8,257 nt of DNA from Patescibacteria group bacterium (GCA_018824765.1 JAHJFW010000074.1:1-8257), one strand, 5' to 3'. Counted from the first letter of the stretch, positions 1-6,461 are shown. Numbers and translations are program-made. Notes: a model not told the origin generated them from the letters alone.

Positions 1-120
1 ATTTTTGAAAATTTCCTCCCCATACATATACCGCTACACAATTTCGACGATCGTGTCAATTGTGTGTCGGGAGGGCGGATTCTTTGCTGAATGAAGCGGA
101 AAAATCAAAGCTATTTTTTC

Positions 121-187
121 TGTGGATAAGTAGGCAGTGCGTTTTTTTCACTCCAATGCGTGCTGTGGCTTCGATTTTTTGTCCACA
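121..187. promoter_or_regulatory. Pair of DnaA-box-like 9-mers in an intergenic region
   Basis: TGTGGATAA at 121-129 is the exact reverse complement of the consensus DnaA box TTATCCACA. TTGTCCACA at 179-187 differs from that consensus at one position and has the opposite orientation. Between and around them lie T-runs such as 140-147 and 175-180. The arrangement could be part of a replication origin, a DnaA-controlled promoter, or chance. The two 9-mers are also an imperfect inverted repeat (8 of 9), so they could be an operator for another protein. No dnaA or dnaN gene is visible in the window. Confidence 0.3.
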
Positions 188-192
188 CAAAT

Positions 193-236
193 AAAAAAAG
201 CGGCTATGCCTCTAGATGAATTTTAGACAAAGCCGC
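193..236 (-). terminator. Rho-independent terminator of the sigma4/alpha-CTD gene
   Basis: Read on the minus strand, GCGGCT (236-231) pairs with AGCCGC (205-200), and a run of seven T follows (199-193). The long loop contains a second pairing, TCTA with TAGA, so the hairpin can extend inward. It begins 26 nt beyond the TGA stop of the minus-strand gene, which is the expected place and orientation for its terminator. Confidence 0.75.
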
Positions 237-262
237 GTTGTGCTATTCCTCCGGAAAGAACT

Positions 263-1456
263 TCATTTCAGCCGTTCGTCCAGCTTTCGCCGGTGATCTT
301 GGATGAGCGAGACGAGCCGCGCATCGAGATTCATTCCGATCTCAAGCCCCAATTCGCCAAGGACTTCGGTAACCTCTCGCAGAGATTTGTTTCCAAAGTG
401 CCTTCTTTTCAGAAGTTCTTCCTTGGTGACTTGTACGAGCTCGCCAACGAGCCGGATGCCTGCGAAAGTCAGGCAGTTATCGGTACGAACGGACAATGGA
501 AGCGTGTACACTTCTCGTAGAAGATCTTCAATCAAACGGGCATCCGTGAGCATTTCACTGGCAACCAGCTCTATATTGAGAGCCGCCCGTCTTCGGCTAA
601 GCTCCCGCTGTAGCGCGGTGCCTGCGGGTTCCATCAGGATGCTAAGGTCTTTTTCAAGCACCTTGTTTCGTAGCTCACGCAGAGCTTTTCCCTCGATCTG
701 CCGCACTCGCTCACGAATGACATGCAGATCCTTGCCGATTTGCTCCAGCGTCTGACAGGCTTTGCCGCCAATGCCGAATCGGCGATAGATGACAACTCGA
801 TCAAGGATGTCCAGCCTTTCAAGGAGATCGTCGACGCAGCGGAAAACATGGTCGTCCCAAATGGGCATGATGTTAGCCCTTCGCGCATCCAAGAGGCGCT
901 GCAGGATGAGCTGTTCCAGATCGCCGCGCCCCGCAACGATCTCTCTGCCGTCGGCAACATCCGCCAATACGTCGCGCCATGCAGTTTTCGCGTCTCCCGG
1001 ACCGGGTACGTACGGATCAATTCGGCATCGGGAGACCGCGCCGAGCAGTTGTGCATATCCGCGTTTTTCCGGCGGATACGACGGCGCTTCCAGACGGGCG
1101 ACTGAAGACTCAATCCCGCAAATGAAGCCCATGATGCTTTCCTCTTTGAGCCATGCGGCAAGAATGTCGCCCAGCTCCGCATCCGGCGCATCAGCCGCGC
1201 GATTGCGCGACAGCCGGTCGTCACCTTGCGCAATGGCGATTTCTGCATACCGCCGTAAAACAGCGGCAAACACATCGCCTGGTTTTTTCGGCCTATTGGG
1301 AAACGCGTTCATTCCACCCAGCAATCGGAGGTCTTGAGCAATTGTCGCTCTACTCCACGCCACGTTTAGAGCAATCTCTTTCGCTGTAAAACCGAGAGCG
1401 TACAACTCGCATAGAATCTGTTTGCGCGCTCGGCGATCCTTCTGATAGTCACGCAT
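263..1456 (-). CDS. DNA-binding protein with N-terminal HTH, sigma-70 region 4 and RNA polymerase alpha C-terminal domain
   Basis: A 397-aa soluble protein. Residues about 10-46 look like a helix-turn-helix. Residues about 212-268 match sigma-70 region 4, the -35-reading HTH, with TLEQIGKDL followed by RERVRQIEGKALRELR. Residues about 315-376 match the alpha subunit C-terminal domain, with SVRTDNCL and FGNKSLREV. The residues equivalent to E. coli alpha R265, N268, C269, G296, K298 and S299 are all present (R324, N327, C328, G355, K357, S358), so DNA or UP-element binding is plausible. Residues about 50-205 are unassigned. I see no sigma region 2, so it is unlikely to be a complete sigma factor. 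An upstream ATG at 1486 is in frame, but the ATG at 1456 is preferred because AGGAAAGGA lies 7 nt upstream. The gene is monocistronic, divergent from ligA, and has its own promoter and terminator. A role as a transcription regulator acting with or against RNA polymerase is inferred. Confidence 0.85.
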   Translation of the reverse strand: MRDYQKDRRARKQILCELYALGFTAKEIALNVAWSRATIAQDLRLLGGMNAFPNRPKKPGDVFAAVLRRYAEIAIAQGDDRLSRNRAADAPDAELGDILAAWLKEESIMGFICGIESSVARLEAPSYPPEKRGYAQLLGAVSRCRIDPYVPGPGDAKTAWRDVLADVADGREIVAGRGDLEQLILQRLLDARRANIMPIWDDHVFRCVDDLLERLDILDRVVIYRRFGIGGKACQTLEQIGKDLHVIRERVRQIEGKALRELRNKVLEKDLSILMEPAGTALQRELSRRRAALNIELVASEMLTDARLIEDLLREVYTLPLSVRTDNCLTFAGIRLVGELVQVTKEELLKRRHFGNKSLREVTEVLGELGLEIGMNLDARLVSLIQDHRRKLDERLK

Positions 1457-1462
1457 GCTATT

Positions 1463-1471
1463 TCCTTTCCT
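1463..1471 (-). promoter_or_regulatory. Shine-Dalgarno sequence of the sigma4/alpha-CTD gene
   Basis: On the minus strand AGGAAAGGA ends 6 nt before the ATG at 1456. It decides the start against the in-frame ATG at 1486. It is the only clear purine-rich ribosome binding site before any gene start in this window. Confidence 0.65.
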
Positions 1472-1512
1472 AAAAAAAATGAACACATCGAGCGAACCTC
1501 GACTCCATTGTC

Positions 1513-1540
1513 ATTAAGCAGAAATTGTCGGTTTTGTCAA
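1513..1540 (-). promoter_or_regulatory. Candidate sigma-70-type promoter of the minus-strand gene
   Basis: On the minus strand a perfect -35 TTGACA (1540-1535) is followed after 16 bp by CTTAAT (1518-1513), a 4 of 6 match to the -10 consensus. It predicts a transcript start near 1506 and a leader of about 50 nt containing the Shine-Dalgarno. The -10 lacks the usually conserved second A, so the exact hexamer is uncertain. Confidence 0.45.
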
Positions 1541-1562
1541 TCCGCAGAAGAATGGCGCAATC

Positions 1563-1592
1563 TTCGCTTTTCAGTCTTTTTTAGTGTAAAAT
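1563..1592 (+). promoter_or_regulatory. Candidate ligA promoter giving a near-leaderless transcript
   Basis: TAAAAT at 1587-1592 resembles a -10 box. A weak -35 candidate, TTCGCT at 1563-1568 (3 of 6), lies 18 bp upstream. The -10 ends only 7 nt before the ATG at 1600, so transcription would begin at or next to the start codon. The bases before the ATG are a run of C with no Shine-Dalgarno, which fits leaderless translation. Confidence 0.4.
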
Positions 1593-1599
1593 ACCCCCC

Positions 1600-3603
1600 A
1601 TGAATAAACCAAACGCTGCTAAGCGTATTCTGAAGCTTCGGGCGGAAATTGACCGATATCGCTACCAATACCACGTCCTGAACAAGCTCGAGATTTCCGA
1701 GGAGGCTTTGGATGCTTTGAAGCATGAACTCTATAAGCTCGAACAGCAATATCCGGAGCTCATCACACCGGATTCTCCGACACAGAGAGTAGCGGGCAAG
1801 ACAATCGCGGGGTTTAAAAAGGTGCGACATGAAACGCCGATGCTTTCAATTGAAGACGCTTTTTCGCGCGAAGAAGTCGATGAGTGGCTGGTGCGGATGA
1901 AAAAGCTTCGGCCTCACGCGACATTTGATTTTTACGCTGATCCGAAAATGGATGGGCTGGCGGTTTCGCTTATCTATGAAGATGGAGTTTTTGTCCGCGG
2001 TGCGACGCGCGGAGACGGCCACGTGGGCGAAGATGTTACGCATAATTTGAGGACGATCGAGGCGATTCCTCTAATTTTGCGAAAGAAGTTCAAAGGGCGT
2101 TTGGAAATTCGCGGCGAGGTGTATATGGCGAAGACGCAGCTTGAACGATTGAATAAAATGTTGAAGAAGCGCGGCGAACCCGCGCTTGCGAATCCTCGAA
2201 ATGCAGCCGCCGGTTCCATCCGCCAGCTTGATCCGCAGGTTGCGGCTGAACGTGGACTTTCATTTATGGGATACGGATTGCTTGGAGATGAGAGCCTAAA
2301 AACCTGCGAACAGCGCCACGACGCGCTTAAGCATCTTGGTTTTTCGACGAATCCGCACGCGCGATTTTGCAAAACTTTGGAGGAGGTTGAAAAAGTTTTT
2401 GATTCGCTTCAAAAAAAGCGCGAGTCGCTGGATTATTGGATCGACGGCGTAGTCGTTAATGTGGATAATGACAAGCTTTTTGCGTCGCTCGGCGTTGTCG
2501 GCAAAACTCCGCGTGCGATTTTGGCGTGGAAATTTCCGGCAGAGCAGGGGACTACCATCGTGCGCGACATCCGCGTGTCAATCGGGCGCACCGGAGTGTT
2601 AACGCCTGTAGCCGTCCTTGATCCTGTCCAGCTTGTCGGCACAACCGTAACACATGCGACATTGCATAATCAGGATGAGATCGAGCGTCTTGGTTTGGAA
2701 ATCGGCGACACGGTAATCGTGGAAAAAGCGGGCGACGTGATCCCGAAGGTCATTAAGGTTTTGCCCAAATTGAGAACAGGAAAAGAAAAATCTTTCCATA
2801 TGCCGAAAACCTGCCCGATTTGTGGCTCGCCGGTCGCGCGCAAAGAAGGCGAGGTTGCAACGGTTTGCACGAATAAGCGCTGTTTTGCGCAGGAACTGCA
2901 AAGATTGCTACATTTTGTCAGCAAGAATGCCGTTGATATCCGCGGCCTAGGCGATAAAATCATGGAGCTGTTGCTGAATGAAGGATTGGTGCGCGAAGCT
3001 GCTGATTTGTTCAAGCTGAAAAAAGAAGATTTGATCGGTCTGCCGGGTTTTGCCGAGCTGGCTTCGGAAAAATTGGTGGATGAAATCCAAGCGCATCGCA
3101 GCATTCCGCTGGACCGTTTTATCAACGGGCTTGGAATACGCCATATCGGAGAAGAGACTGCGCGCGATTTGTCCTCGGCTTTCGGGACGTTTGCAAAATT
3201 CCGCCACGCAACAAAAGAGGAGTTGACGGCGATCGAAGGCGTGGGTGAAGTTGCGGCTGAGTCCATCACCGGTTTTTTCGCAGATGCGCATGAAGCGCGG
3301 CGTTTGGATAATTTGCTCGATTCCGTCACAGTATTGGGCGTCCAGAAGAAAGCCGCGGGAAAACTATCCGGCACAACTTGGGTTTTGACCGGCACTCTGG
3401 AATCTATGTCGCGCGAAGAGGCAAAAAGCAAAATTCGGGAGCTGGGCGGCGAAGTGTCGGAAAGCGTGTCAAAACAAACGACTTATGTCGTGGCCGGCGC
3501 CGATCCCGGCTCAAAATACGGCAAAGCAAAGAAGCTCGGCGTGGAAATCTTGGATGAAAAGGAGTTTTTGAAAAAGCTTATTGATCTTCGCCAATCAGGT
3601 TAG
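1600..3603 (+). CDS. ligA: NAD-dependent DNA ligase LigA
   Basis: Full-length, 667 aa, close to the usual size. The enzyme seals nicks in duplex DNA during replication and repair, using NAD+ to adenylate its active-site lysine. Domains in order: NAD-binding domain Ia at the N terminus (YRYQYHVLN, residues 20-28); nucleotidyltransferase domain with KMDG, catalytic Lys116, RGDG at 137-140 and NPRNAAAGS around 198-206; GKTPRAILAWKFP around 301-313; OB fold with GRTGVLTPVA from 329; a four-cysteine zinc finger (C405, C408, C423, C428); helix-hairpin-helix region about 440-585 with GLGIRHIGEETA; and a C-terminal BRCT domain about 588-665. No key residue appears missing. It starts at the only sensible ATG, without a Shine-Dalgarno, and stands alone: divergent from the upstream gene and 377 nt from gatC. 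No T-tract terminator is obvious downstream. Confidence 0.98.
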   Translation: MNKPNAAKRILKLRAEIDRYRYQYHVLNKLEISEEALDALKHELYKLEQQYPELITPDSPTQRVAGKTIAGFKKVRHETPMLSIEDAFSREEVDEWLVRMKKLRPHATFDFYADPKMDGLAVSLIYEDGVFVRGATRGDGHVGEDVTHNLRTIEAIPLILRKKFKGRLEIRGEVYMAKTQLERLNKMLKKRGEPALANPRNAAAGSIRQLDPQVAAERGLSFMGYGLLGDESLKTCEQRHDALKHLGFSTNPHARFCKTLEEVEKVFDSLQKKRESLDYWIDGVVVNVDNDKLFASLGVVGKTPRAILAWKFPAEQGTTIVRDIRVSIGRTGVLTPVAVLDPVQLVGTTVTHATLHNQDEIERLGLEIGDTVIVEKAGDVIPKVIKVLPKLRTGKEKSFHMPKTCPICGSPVARKEGEVATVCTNKRCFAQELQRLLHFVSKNAVDIRGLGDKIMELLLNEGLVREAADLFKLKKEDLIGLPGFAELASEKLVDEIQAHRSIPLDRFINGLGIRHIGEETARDLSSAFGTFAKFRHATKEELTAIEGVGEVAAESITGFFADAHEARRLDNLLDSVTVLGVQKKAAGKLSGTTWVLTGTLESMSREEAKSKIRELGGEVSESVSKQTTYVVAGADPGSKYGKAKKLGVEILDEKEFLKKLIDLRQSG

Positions 3604-3610
3604 CAGGTCT

Positions 3611-3698
3611 GTCATCCCCGCCCCGCATCAGGTGCGGGGTAAACCCCTGCTGGGATCCAGAATGAAAAGGGCCGGATTCCTGCCTTCGCAGGAATGAC
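3611..3698. repeat. Palindromic repeat element, copy 1
   Basis: The element starts GTCATCCC and ends GGAATGAC, giving near-perfect terminal inverted repeats. Inside are two hairpins: CCCCGCA/TGCGGGG (3621-3627 with 3633-3639, 5-nt loop) and a perfect 8-bp stem ATTCCTGC/GCAGGAAT (3676-3683 with 3688-3695, CTTC loop). No T-run follows on the plus strand, so a terminator role is not supported. REP-like elements bounded by GTCATTCC-type ends occur in many bacterial genomes; family membership is inferred. Confidence 0.65.
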
Positions 3699-3806
3699 AA
3701 AAATAAGTCTAATTATGCGAAGGTCAATAAATAAAATTTTTCCCTCAGCACACTATAGAAGAATCGTCCTGGCCAAGGCAGTCCTTATTAAAGGCTTTCA
3801 ATAAAT

Positions 3807-3882
3807 GTCATCCTCCGCGAAAGCGGGGGATCTTCATTATGGATTCCATTCGGAAGATTCCCAGATTCAATCGGGGAATGAC
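3807..3882. repeat. Palindromic repeat element, copy 2
   Basis: This copy has the same type of ends as copy 1: GTCATCC at 3807 and GGAATGAC ending at 3882, in the same orientation. It contains an 8-bp stem (3811-3818 with 3823-3830, one G-T pair) closed by a GAAA tetraloop, and a weaker pairing ATTCCC/GGGAAT (3857-3862 with 3874-3879). The internal sequence has diverged strongly from copy 1. Confidence 0.6.
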
Positions 3883-3912
3883 AGTTTCCGGCAGGCTAAT
3901 CGAATGAACTGA

Positions 3913-3940
3913 CAAAGAATTAAAGCAAAAGAATTAAAGC
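3913..3940 (+). repeat. 14-nt tandem duplication upstream of gatC
   Basis: Two adjacent 14-mers, CAAAGAATTAAAGC (3913-3926) and AAAAGAATTAAAGC (3927-3940), differ only in the first base. They end 10 nt before the gatC -10 candidate and so cover the expected -35 position. The period is twice the 7-nt period of the arrays further downstream. Confidence 0.7.
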
Positions 3941-3950
3941 TATGGTCTTG

Positions 3951-3956
3951 TATAAT
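3951..3956 (+). promoter_or_regulatory. Candidate -10 box for the gatC-gatA operon
   Basis: A perfect TATAAT lies 24 nt before the gatC ATG, predicting a leader of roughly 18 nt. No convincing -35 hexamer stands at the right distance; an A-rich duplication occupies that position. A second weaker candidate, TGTAAT (3964-3969), would give an almost leaderless transcript. Confidence 0.45.
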
Positions 3957-3980
3957 CCTTTGGTGTAATCTGTTTTCCGT

Positions 3981-4283
3981 ATGTCATTGAAACGAGAAGA
4001 CGTAAAGCATTTGGCGGATCTGGCGCGGCTTGAGTTGTCCGAAGATGAGACGCGCATGGCCGAAAAAGAGCTCGACAGTATTTTGAAGTATGTCGATCGT
4101 TTGCAGAAAATAGATACTGCAGAGGTGGAACCTTATGCAATGCCGTCAAAAAGTACGGGTTGGCGCAAAGACGAGTTTTCCGCGTGCGACGAGGCGGCAA
4201 CAGAGTTGATCCTGTCGAATTTTCCTGAACGCGAGTCCGGATTATTAAGCGTGCCGCCGGTTTTTGAAACGCCTAAAAAGTAG
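3981..4283 (+). CDS. gatC: Asp-tRNA(Asn)/Glu-tRNA(Gln) amidotransferase subunit C
   Basis: A 100-aa protein of normal GatC size. GatC is the small subunit that wraps around GatA and stabilises the GatCAB complex, which converts Glu-tRNA(Gln) and/or Asp-tRNA(Asn) to the amidated forms in organisms lacking the direct synthetases. The N-terminal pattern, VKHLADLARLELSEDE then ELDSILKYVDRLQKIDTAEVEP, is typical of the family. The C terminus SVPPVFE corresponds to the usual [RK]VPxVxE ending. No Shine-Dalgarno precedes the ATG. Its TAG stop overlaps by one base a possible GTG start of gatA, and the preferred gatA ATG lies 11 nt further on, so the two are surely co-transcribed. gatB is not present in this window. 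Confidence 0.95.
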   Translation: MSLKREDVKHLADLARLELSEDETRMAEKELDSILKYVDRLQKIDTAEVEPYAMPSKSTGWRKDEFSACDEAATELILSNFPERESGLLSVPPVFETPKK

Positions 4284-4294
4284 TGCGATTGAAT

Positions 4295-5737
4295 ATGAAA
4301 TCGCTGAACGAACTCACTTTTACTGAAGCGCGCCGGCTGCTCAAAAGCGGCGACGTTTCTTCGGTTGATGTTACGAAAGCATGTTTAAAACAAATTGCAT
4401 CTTTGAACGGCGCTCTTAACGTTTTTTTGGAAGTATATGAAGACGAGGCGCTTGAAGCGGCTGACCGTTCTGACGCCCGTCGGCTGGATGGTAAAACATT
4501 GGGGCCGTTGGACGGCCTTCCCATAGCTTTGAAAGACAACATTTTATACCAAGGCCGTCGTTGCACTTCCGGTTCGAAGATTCTGGAATCCTATATTGCG
4601 CCGTGCGATGCGACTGTAACGCGGAAATTGAAAGAAGGCGGCGCGGTTATTTTGGGCAAGACGAATATGGATGAGTTTGCCATGGGTTCGTCAACCGAAT
4701 ATTCGGCTTATGGAGCGACCAAACATCCGCGCGATCCGGAGCGCGTTCCCGGCGGTTCATCCGGTGGCAGCGCCGCAGCCGTGGCGTCTTCAATGTGCCT
4801 CGCGGCTTTGGGATCGGATACCGGCGGTTCAATCCGGCAACCCGCGGCTTTTTGCGGAGTTGTCGGATTAAAGCCGACCTACGGCCGAGTTTCGCGTTCA
4901 GGATTAGTCGCCATGGCTTCATCACTCGACCAGATCGGTCCGCTCACGAAAAATGTCGAGGATGCCGCAACTTTGCTTGAACTTTTGCAGGGAGTTGATT
5001 CGGCAGACCAAACCACGGCAATAGAAGAGGATTTTACGGCTATTGAGCGTGAAGATTTGAAAGGCGTAAAAATCGGCTTGCCTCGCCAAGCTTGGGGAAA
5101 TGGAATTTCCGACGGAGTCAGGGAGGATACGGAACAGGCGATTAAGGATTTGGAAAGTTTGGGAGCGACGATTACTGAAATTGATCTGCCATTTGCTGAA
5201 GAATCCCTGGCGGTTTATTACGTGCTTATGCCGTGCGAAGTTTCAGCCAACTTATCGCGCTTCGACGGCATGCGATATGGTTTGCGGATGCAAAACCTGC
5301 CCTTGTTTGAAACTTATGCGGCGTCGCGCGCACACGGCTTGGGAACAGAAGTCAAACGCCGGATTTTGCTGGGGACGTTCGCTTTGTCGCGCGGTTATTA
5401 TGACGCGTATTACGTGCAGGCGAAAAAAGTGCAGACCTTGATCAAGCGCGCTTATGAATCGGCTTTCCAAGAAATTGACATAATTGTTACGCCGACTGCG
5501 CCGACCACGGCATTCAAAATCGGTGAAAAGACAAATGATCCTTTGGAAATGTATCTGGAAGATATTTTCACAGTCGGAGCTAATGTTGCCGGTTTGCCCG
5601 CTGTTTCACTGCCGTGCGGAAACCACGAGGGGTTGCCGGTCGGATTGCAGTTTATAGGCAATTGGTTCCGCGAGGATAAATTGCTGTCTGTTGCCGGAGC
5701 TTATGAAAAGTTTGTGGCTATGAGGCCGCGGATTTAA
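4295..5737 (+). CDS. gatA: Asp-tRNA(Asn)/Glu-tRNA(Gln) amidotransferase subunit A (amidase)
   Basis: A 480-aa amidase-signature protein, the subunit that hydrolyses glutamine and supplies ammonia to GatB through an internal tunnel. The Ser-cisSer-Lys triad can be placed: Lys80 in GLPIALKDN, Ser155 in PGGSSGGS and Ser179 in DTGGSIRQPA. Each is offset by one from the S. aureus GatA residues 79, 154 and 178. GKTNMDEFAMGSS (121-133) and GLKPTYGRVSR are also diagnostic. The ATG at 4295 is preferred because MKSLNELTF fits the usual GatA N terminus. A GTG at 4283 overlapping the gatC stop would add four residues and cannot be excluded. Neither start has a Shine-Dalgarno, so translation may be coupled to gatC. 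The following gene begins 7 nt after the stop. Confidence 0.96.
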   Translation: MKSLNELTFTEARRLLKSGDVSSVDVTKACLKQIASLNGALNVFLEVYEDEALEAADRSDARRLDGKTLGPLDGLPIALKDNILYQGRRCTSGSKILESYIAPCDATVTRKLKEGGAVILGKTNMDEFAMGSSTEYSAYGATKHPRDPERVPGGSSGGSAAAVASSMCLAALGSDTGGSIRQPAAFCGVVGLKPTYGRVSRSGLVAMASSLDQIGPLTKNVEDAATLLELLQGVDSADQTTAIEEDFTAIEREDLKGVKIGLPRQAWGNGISDGVREDTEQAIKDLESLGATITEIDLPFAEESLAVYYVLMPCEVSANLSRFDGMRYGLRMQNLPLFETYAASRAHGLGTEVKRRILLGTFALSRGYYDAYYVQAKKVQTLIKRAYESAFQEIDIIVTPTAPTTAFKIGEKTNDPLEMYLEDIFTVGANVAGLPAVSLPCGNHEGLPVGLQFIGNWFREDKLLSVAGAYEKFVAMRPRI

Positions 5738-5744
5738 TATTATT

Positions 5745-6206
5745 ATGGAAGAAATCGTTTTCGATACTACGACCGCCAGTACGCCATGGCTGTTGTATTT
5801 TTTTACCGCAATTATCGTGGTGGCGGGAATCGCCTATGGTTTGTGGAGACTGAAAAGAGCGCTGACAAGGCCGGAAATGTTCGGCCTGACCCGCGAAGAA
5901 ATACAAAGGCGCTGGAAAATGATAAGGGAAACCGCCAAGCAAGGGACCATGGGTGCCAAAGTTGCAATTATGGAGGCTGATACTTTGCTTGACAGCGCGC
6001 TGAAATCAATGACTATGCCGGGTCAGACGCTCGGCGAGCGGCTAAAGATGGCGTGTTACAAATATCCCAACCTTAAAAAAGTTTGGTGGGCGCATAAATT
6101 GCGCAATCAGTTGGTGCATGAAGCCACGTTCCAACTGGGATCCCGGCAGGCGCATCAGGCCTTGGACGAATTCGAAAAAGCGCTAAAGACGCTGAATCTG
6201 TTGTAA
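5745..6206 (+). CDS. Membrane-anchored small protein with a HEPN-like RNxxxH motif
   Basis: A 153-aa protein that I do not recognise as a named family. One hydrophobic segment at residues about 14-34, followed by WRLKRALTR, suggests a single membrane anchor with the rest in the cytoplasm. The soluble part is mostly predicted helical. Near its end it carries LRNQLVHE (R120, N121, H125) followed by an amphipathic helix AHQALDEFEKALKTL. That pattern, R-x4-H with Asn after Arg and then a C-terminal helix, resembles HEPN-domain proteins, many of which are RNases or nucleotide-binding partners of nucleotidyltransferases. The conserved-looking TLGERLK and WWAHKLRN are probably structural. It begins 7 nt after gatA without a Shine-Dalgarno and is probably in the same operon. 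Function is unknown; the HEPN assignment is inference from motif and helix pattern. Confidence 0.85.
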   Translation: MEEIVFDTTTASTPWLLYFFTAIIVVAGIAYGLWRLKRALTRPEMFGLTREEIQRRWKMIRETAKQGTMGAKVAIMEADTLLDSALKSMTMPGQTLGERLKMACYKYPNLKKVWWAHKLRNQLVHEATFQLGSRQAHQALDEFEKALKTLNLL

Positions 6207-6210
6207 GAAA

Positions 6211-6252
6211 AGTTCTCAGTGCTCAGTTCTCAGTGCTCAGTGTTTAGTGCGG
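6211..6252 (+). repeat. Heptanucleotide tandem array A
   Basis: Six consecutive 7-mers: AGTTCTC, AGTGCTC, AGTTCTC, AGTGCTC, AGTGTTT, AGTGCGG. The first four alternate as a 14-nt unit and the last two are decayed. The array starts 4 nt after the stop of the upstream gene. Confidence 0.8.
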
Positions 6253-6271
6253 ATAAAAGTCCCGAATCGTC

Positions 6272-6312
6272 CACCATTCGCTAATTCAATTCGCGCGAAT
6301 TAGAGAATGGTG
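6272..6312. repeat. Long imperfect palindrome (hairpin)
   Basis: Arms at 6272-6287 and 6297-6312 are 16 nt each with a single mismatch (G6280 against A6304). The centre, 6288-6301, is itself a perfect palindrome AATTCGCGCGAATT. A small second hairpin GATGG/CCATC (6312-6316 with 6321-6325) abuts it. The pyrimidine-rich segment that follows has only scattered T, so termination of the gatCA operon here is possible but weakly supported. Confidence 0.65.
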
Positions 6313-6317
6313 ATGGT

Positions 6318-6345
6318 CTTCCATCTTCTATATTCTATATTCTTA
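6318..6345 (+). repeat. Heptanucleotide tandem array B
   Basis: Four 7-mers in succession: CTTCCAT, CTTCTAT, ATTCTAT, ATTCTTA. Consensus WTTCTAT. Confidence 0.75.
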
Positions 6346-6367
6346 GGACTTACGCCTTTGCATAATC

Positions 6368-6444
6368 CCCCTCCTTACTAAGGAGGGGTTAGGGGAGGTC
6401 TCCGTCGGATAGACCCCCTCTAACTCCCCCTTCTTAAGGGGGAG
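6368..6444. repeat. Nested palindromic element with two perfect hairpins
   Basis: Two 9-bp perfect stems with 3-nt loops sit at the ends: CCCCTCCTT/AAGGAGGGG (6368-6376 with 6380-6388) and CTCCCCCTT/AAGGGGGAG (6424-6432 with 6436-6444). The segment 6380-6401 is also an inverted repeat of 6411-6432 (18 of 22) around a small CCG-T-CGG centre. The DNA can therefore fold either as end hairpins or as one long hairpin. It looks like a non-autonomous MITE- or REP-like element and ends 51 nt before lgt. Confidence 0.7.
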
Positions 6445-6461
6445 GACATGACCCCCTTCCT

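Larger units (their letters stand above)
3604..3980. other. 377-nt intergenic region between ligA and gatC
   Basis: I find no supportable gene here. The region holds two related palindromic elements (3611-3698 and 3807-3882), a 108-nt A/T-richer segment between them, a 14-nt tandem duplication (3913-3940) and a probable -10 box for gatC (3951-3956). Confidence 0.7.

Noticed and set aside
303..1337. Several plus-strand open frames across 303-1337 antisense to the sigma4/alpha-CTD gene
   Set aside because: Their products are low-complexity Ser/Arg-rich shadows of the minus-strand gene, which has clear domains, a promoter, a Shine-Dalgarno and a terminator.
1457..1486. Ten-residue N-terminal extension of the minus-strand protein from the ATG at 1486
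   Set aside because: It would be encoded across the Shine-Dalgarno of the better start at 1456.
1600..3603. Viral or plasmid origin of the DNA ligase
   Set aside because: It is a complete multidomain NAD-dependent ligase with zinc finger, HhH and BRCT, as expected for the chromosomal housekeeping enzyme.
3676..3698. Hairpin at the end of palindromic copy 1 as the ligA terminator
   Set aside because: The stem is good, but an A-rich rather than T-rich stretch follows on the plus strand.
5718..5942. Minus-strand open frame across the gatA end and the HEPN-like gene
   Set aside because: It overlaps two well-supported plus-strand genes and shows no recognisable motif or start signal.
6368..6444. 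tRNA or structured RNA gene
   Set aside because: The pairings are simple inverted repeats; no cloverleaf, T-arm motif or other RNA signature is visible.
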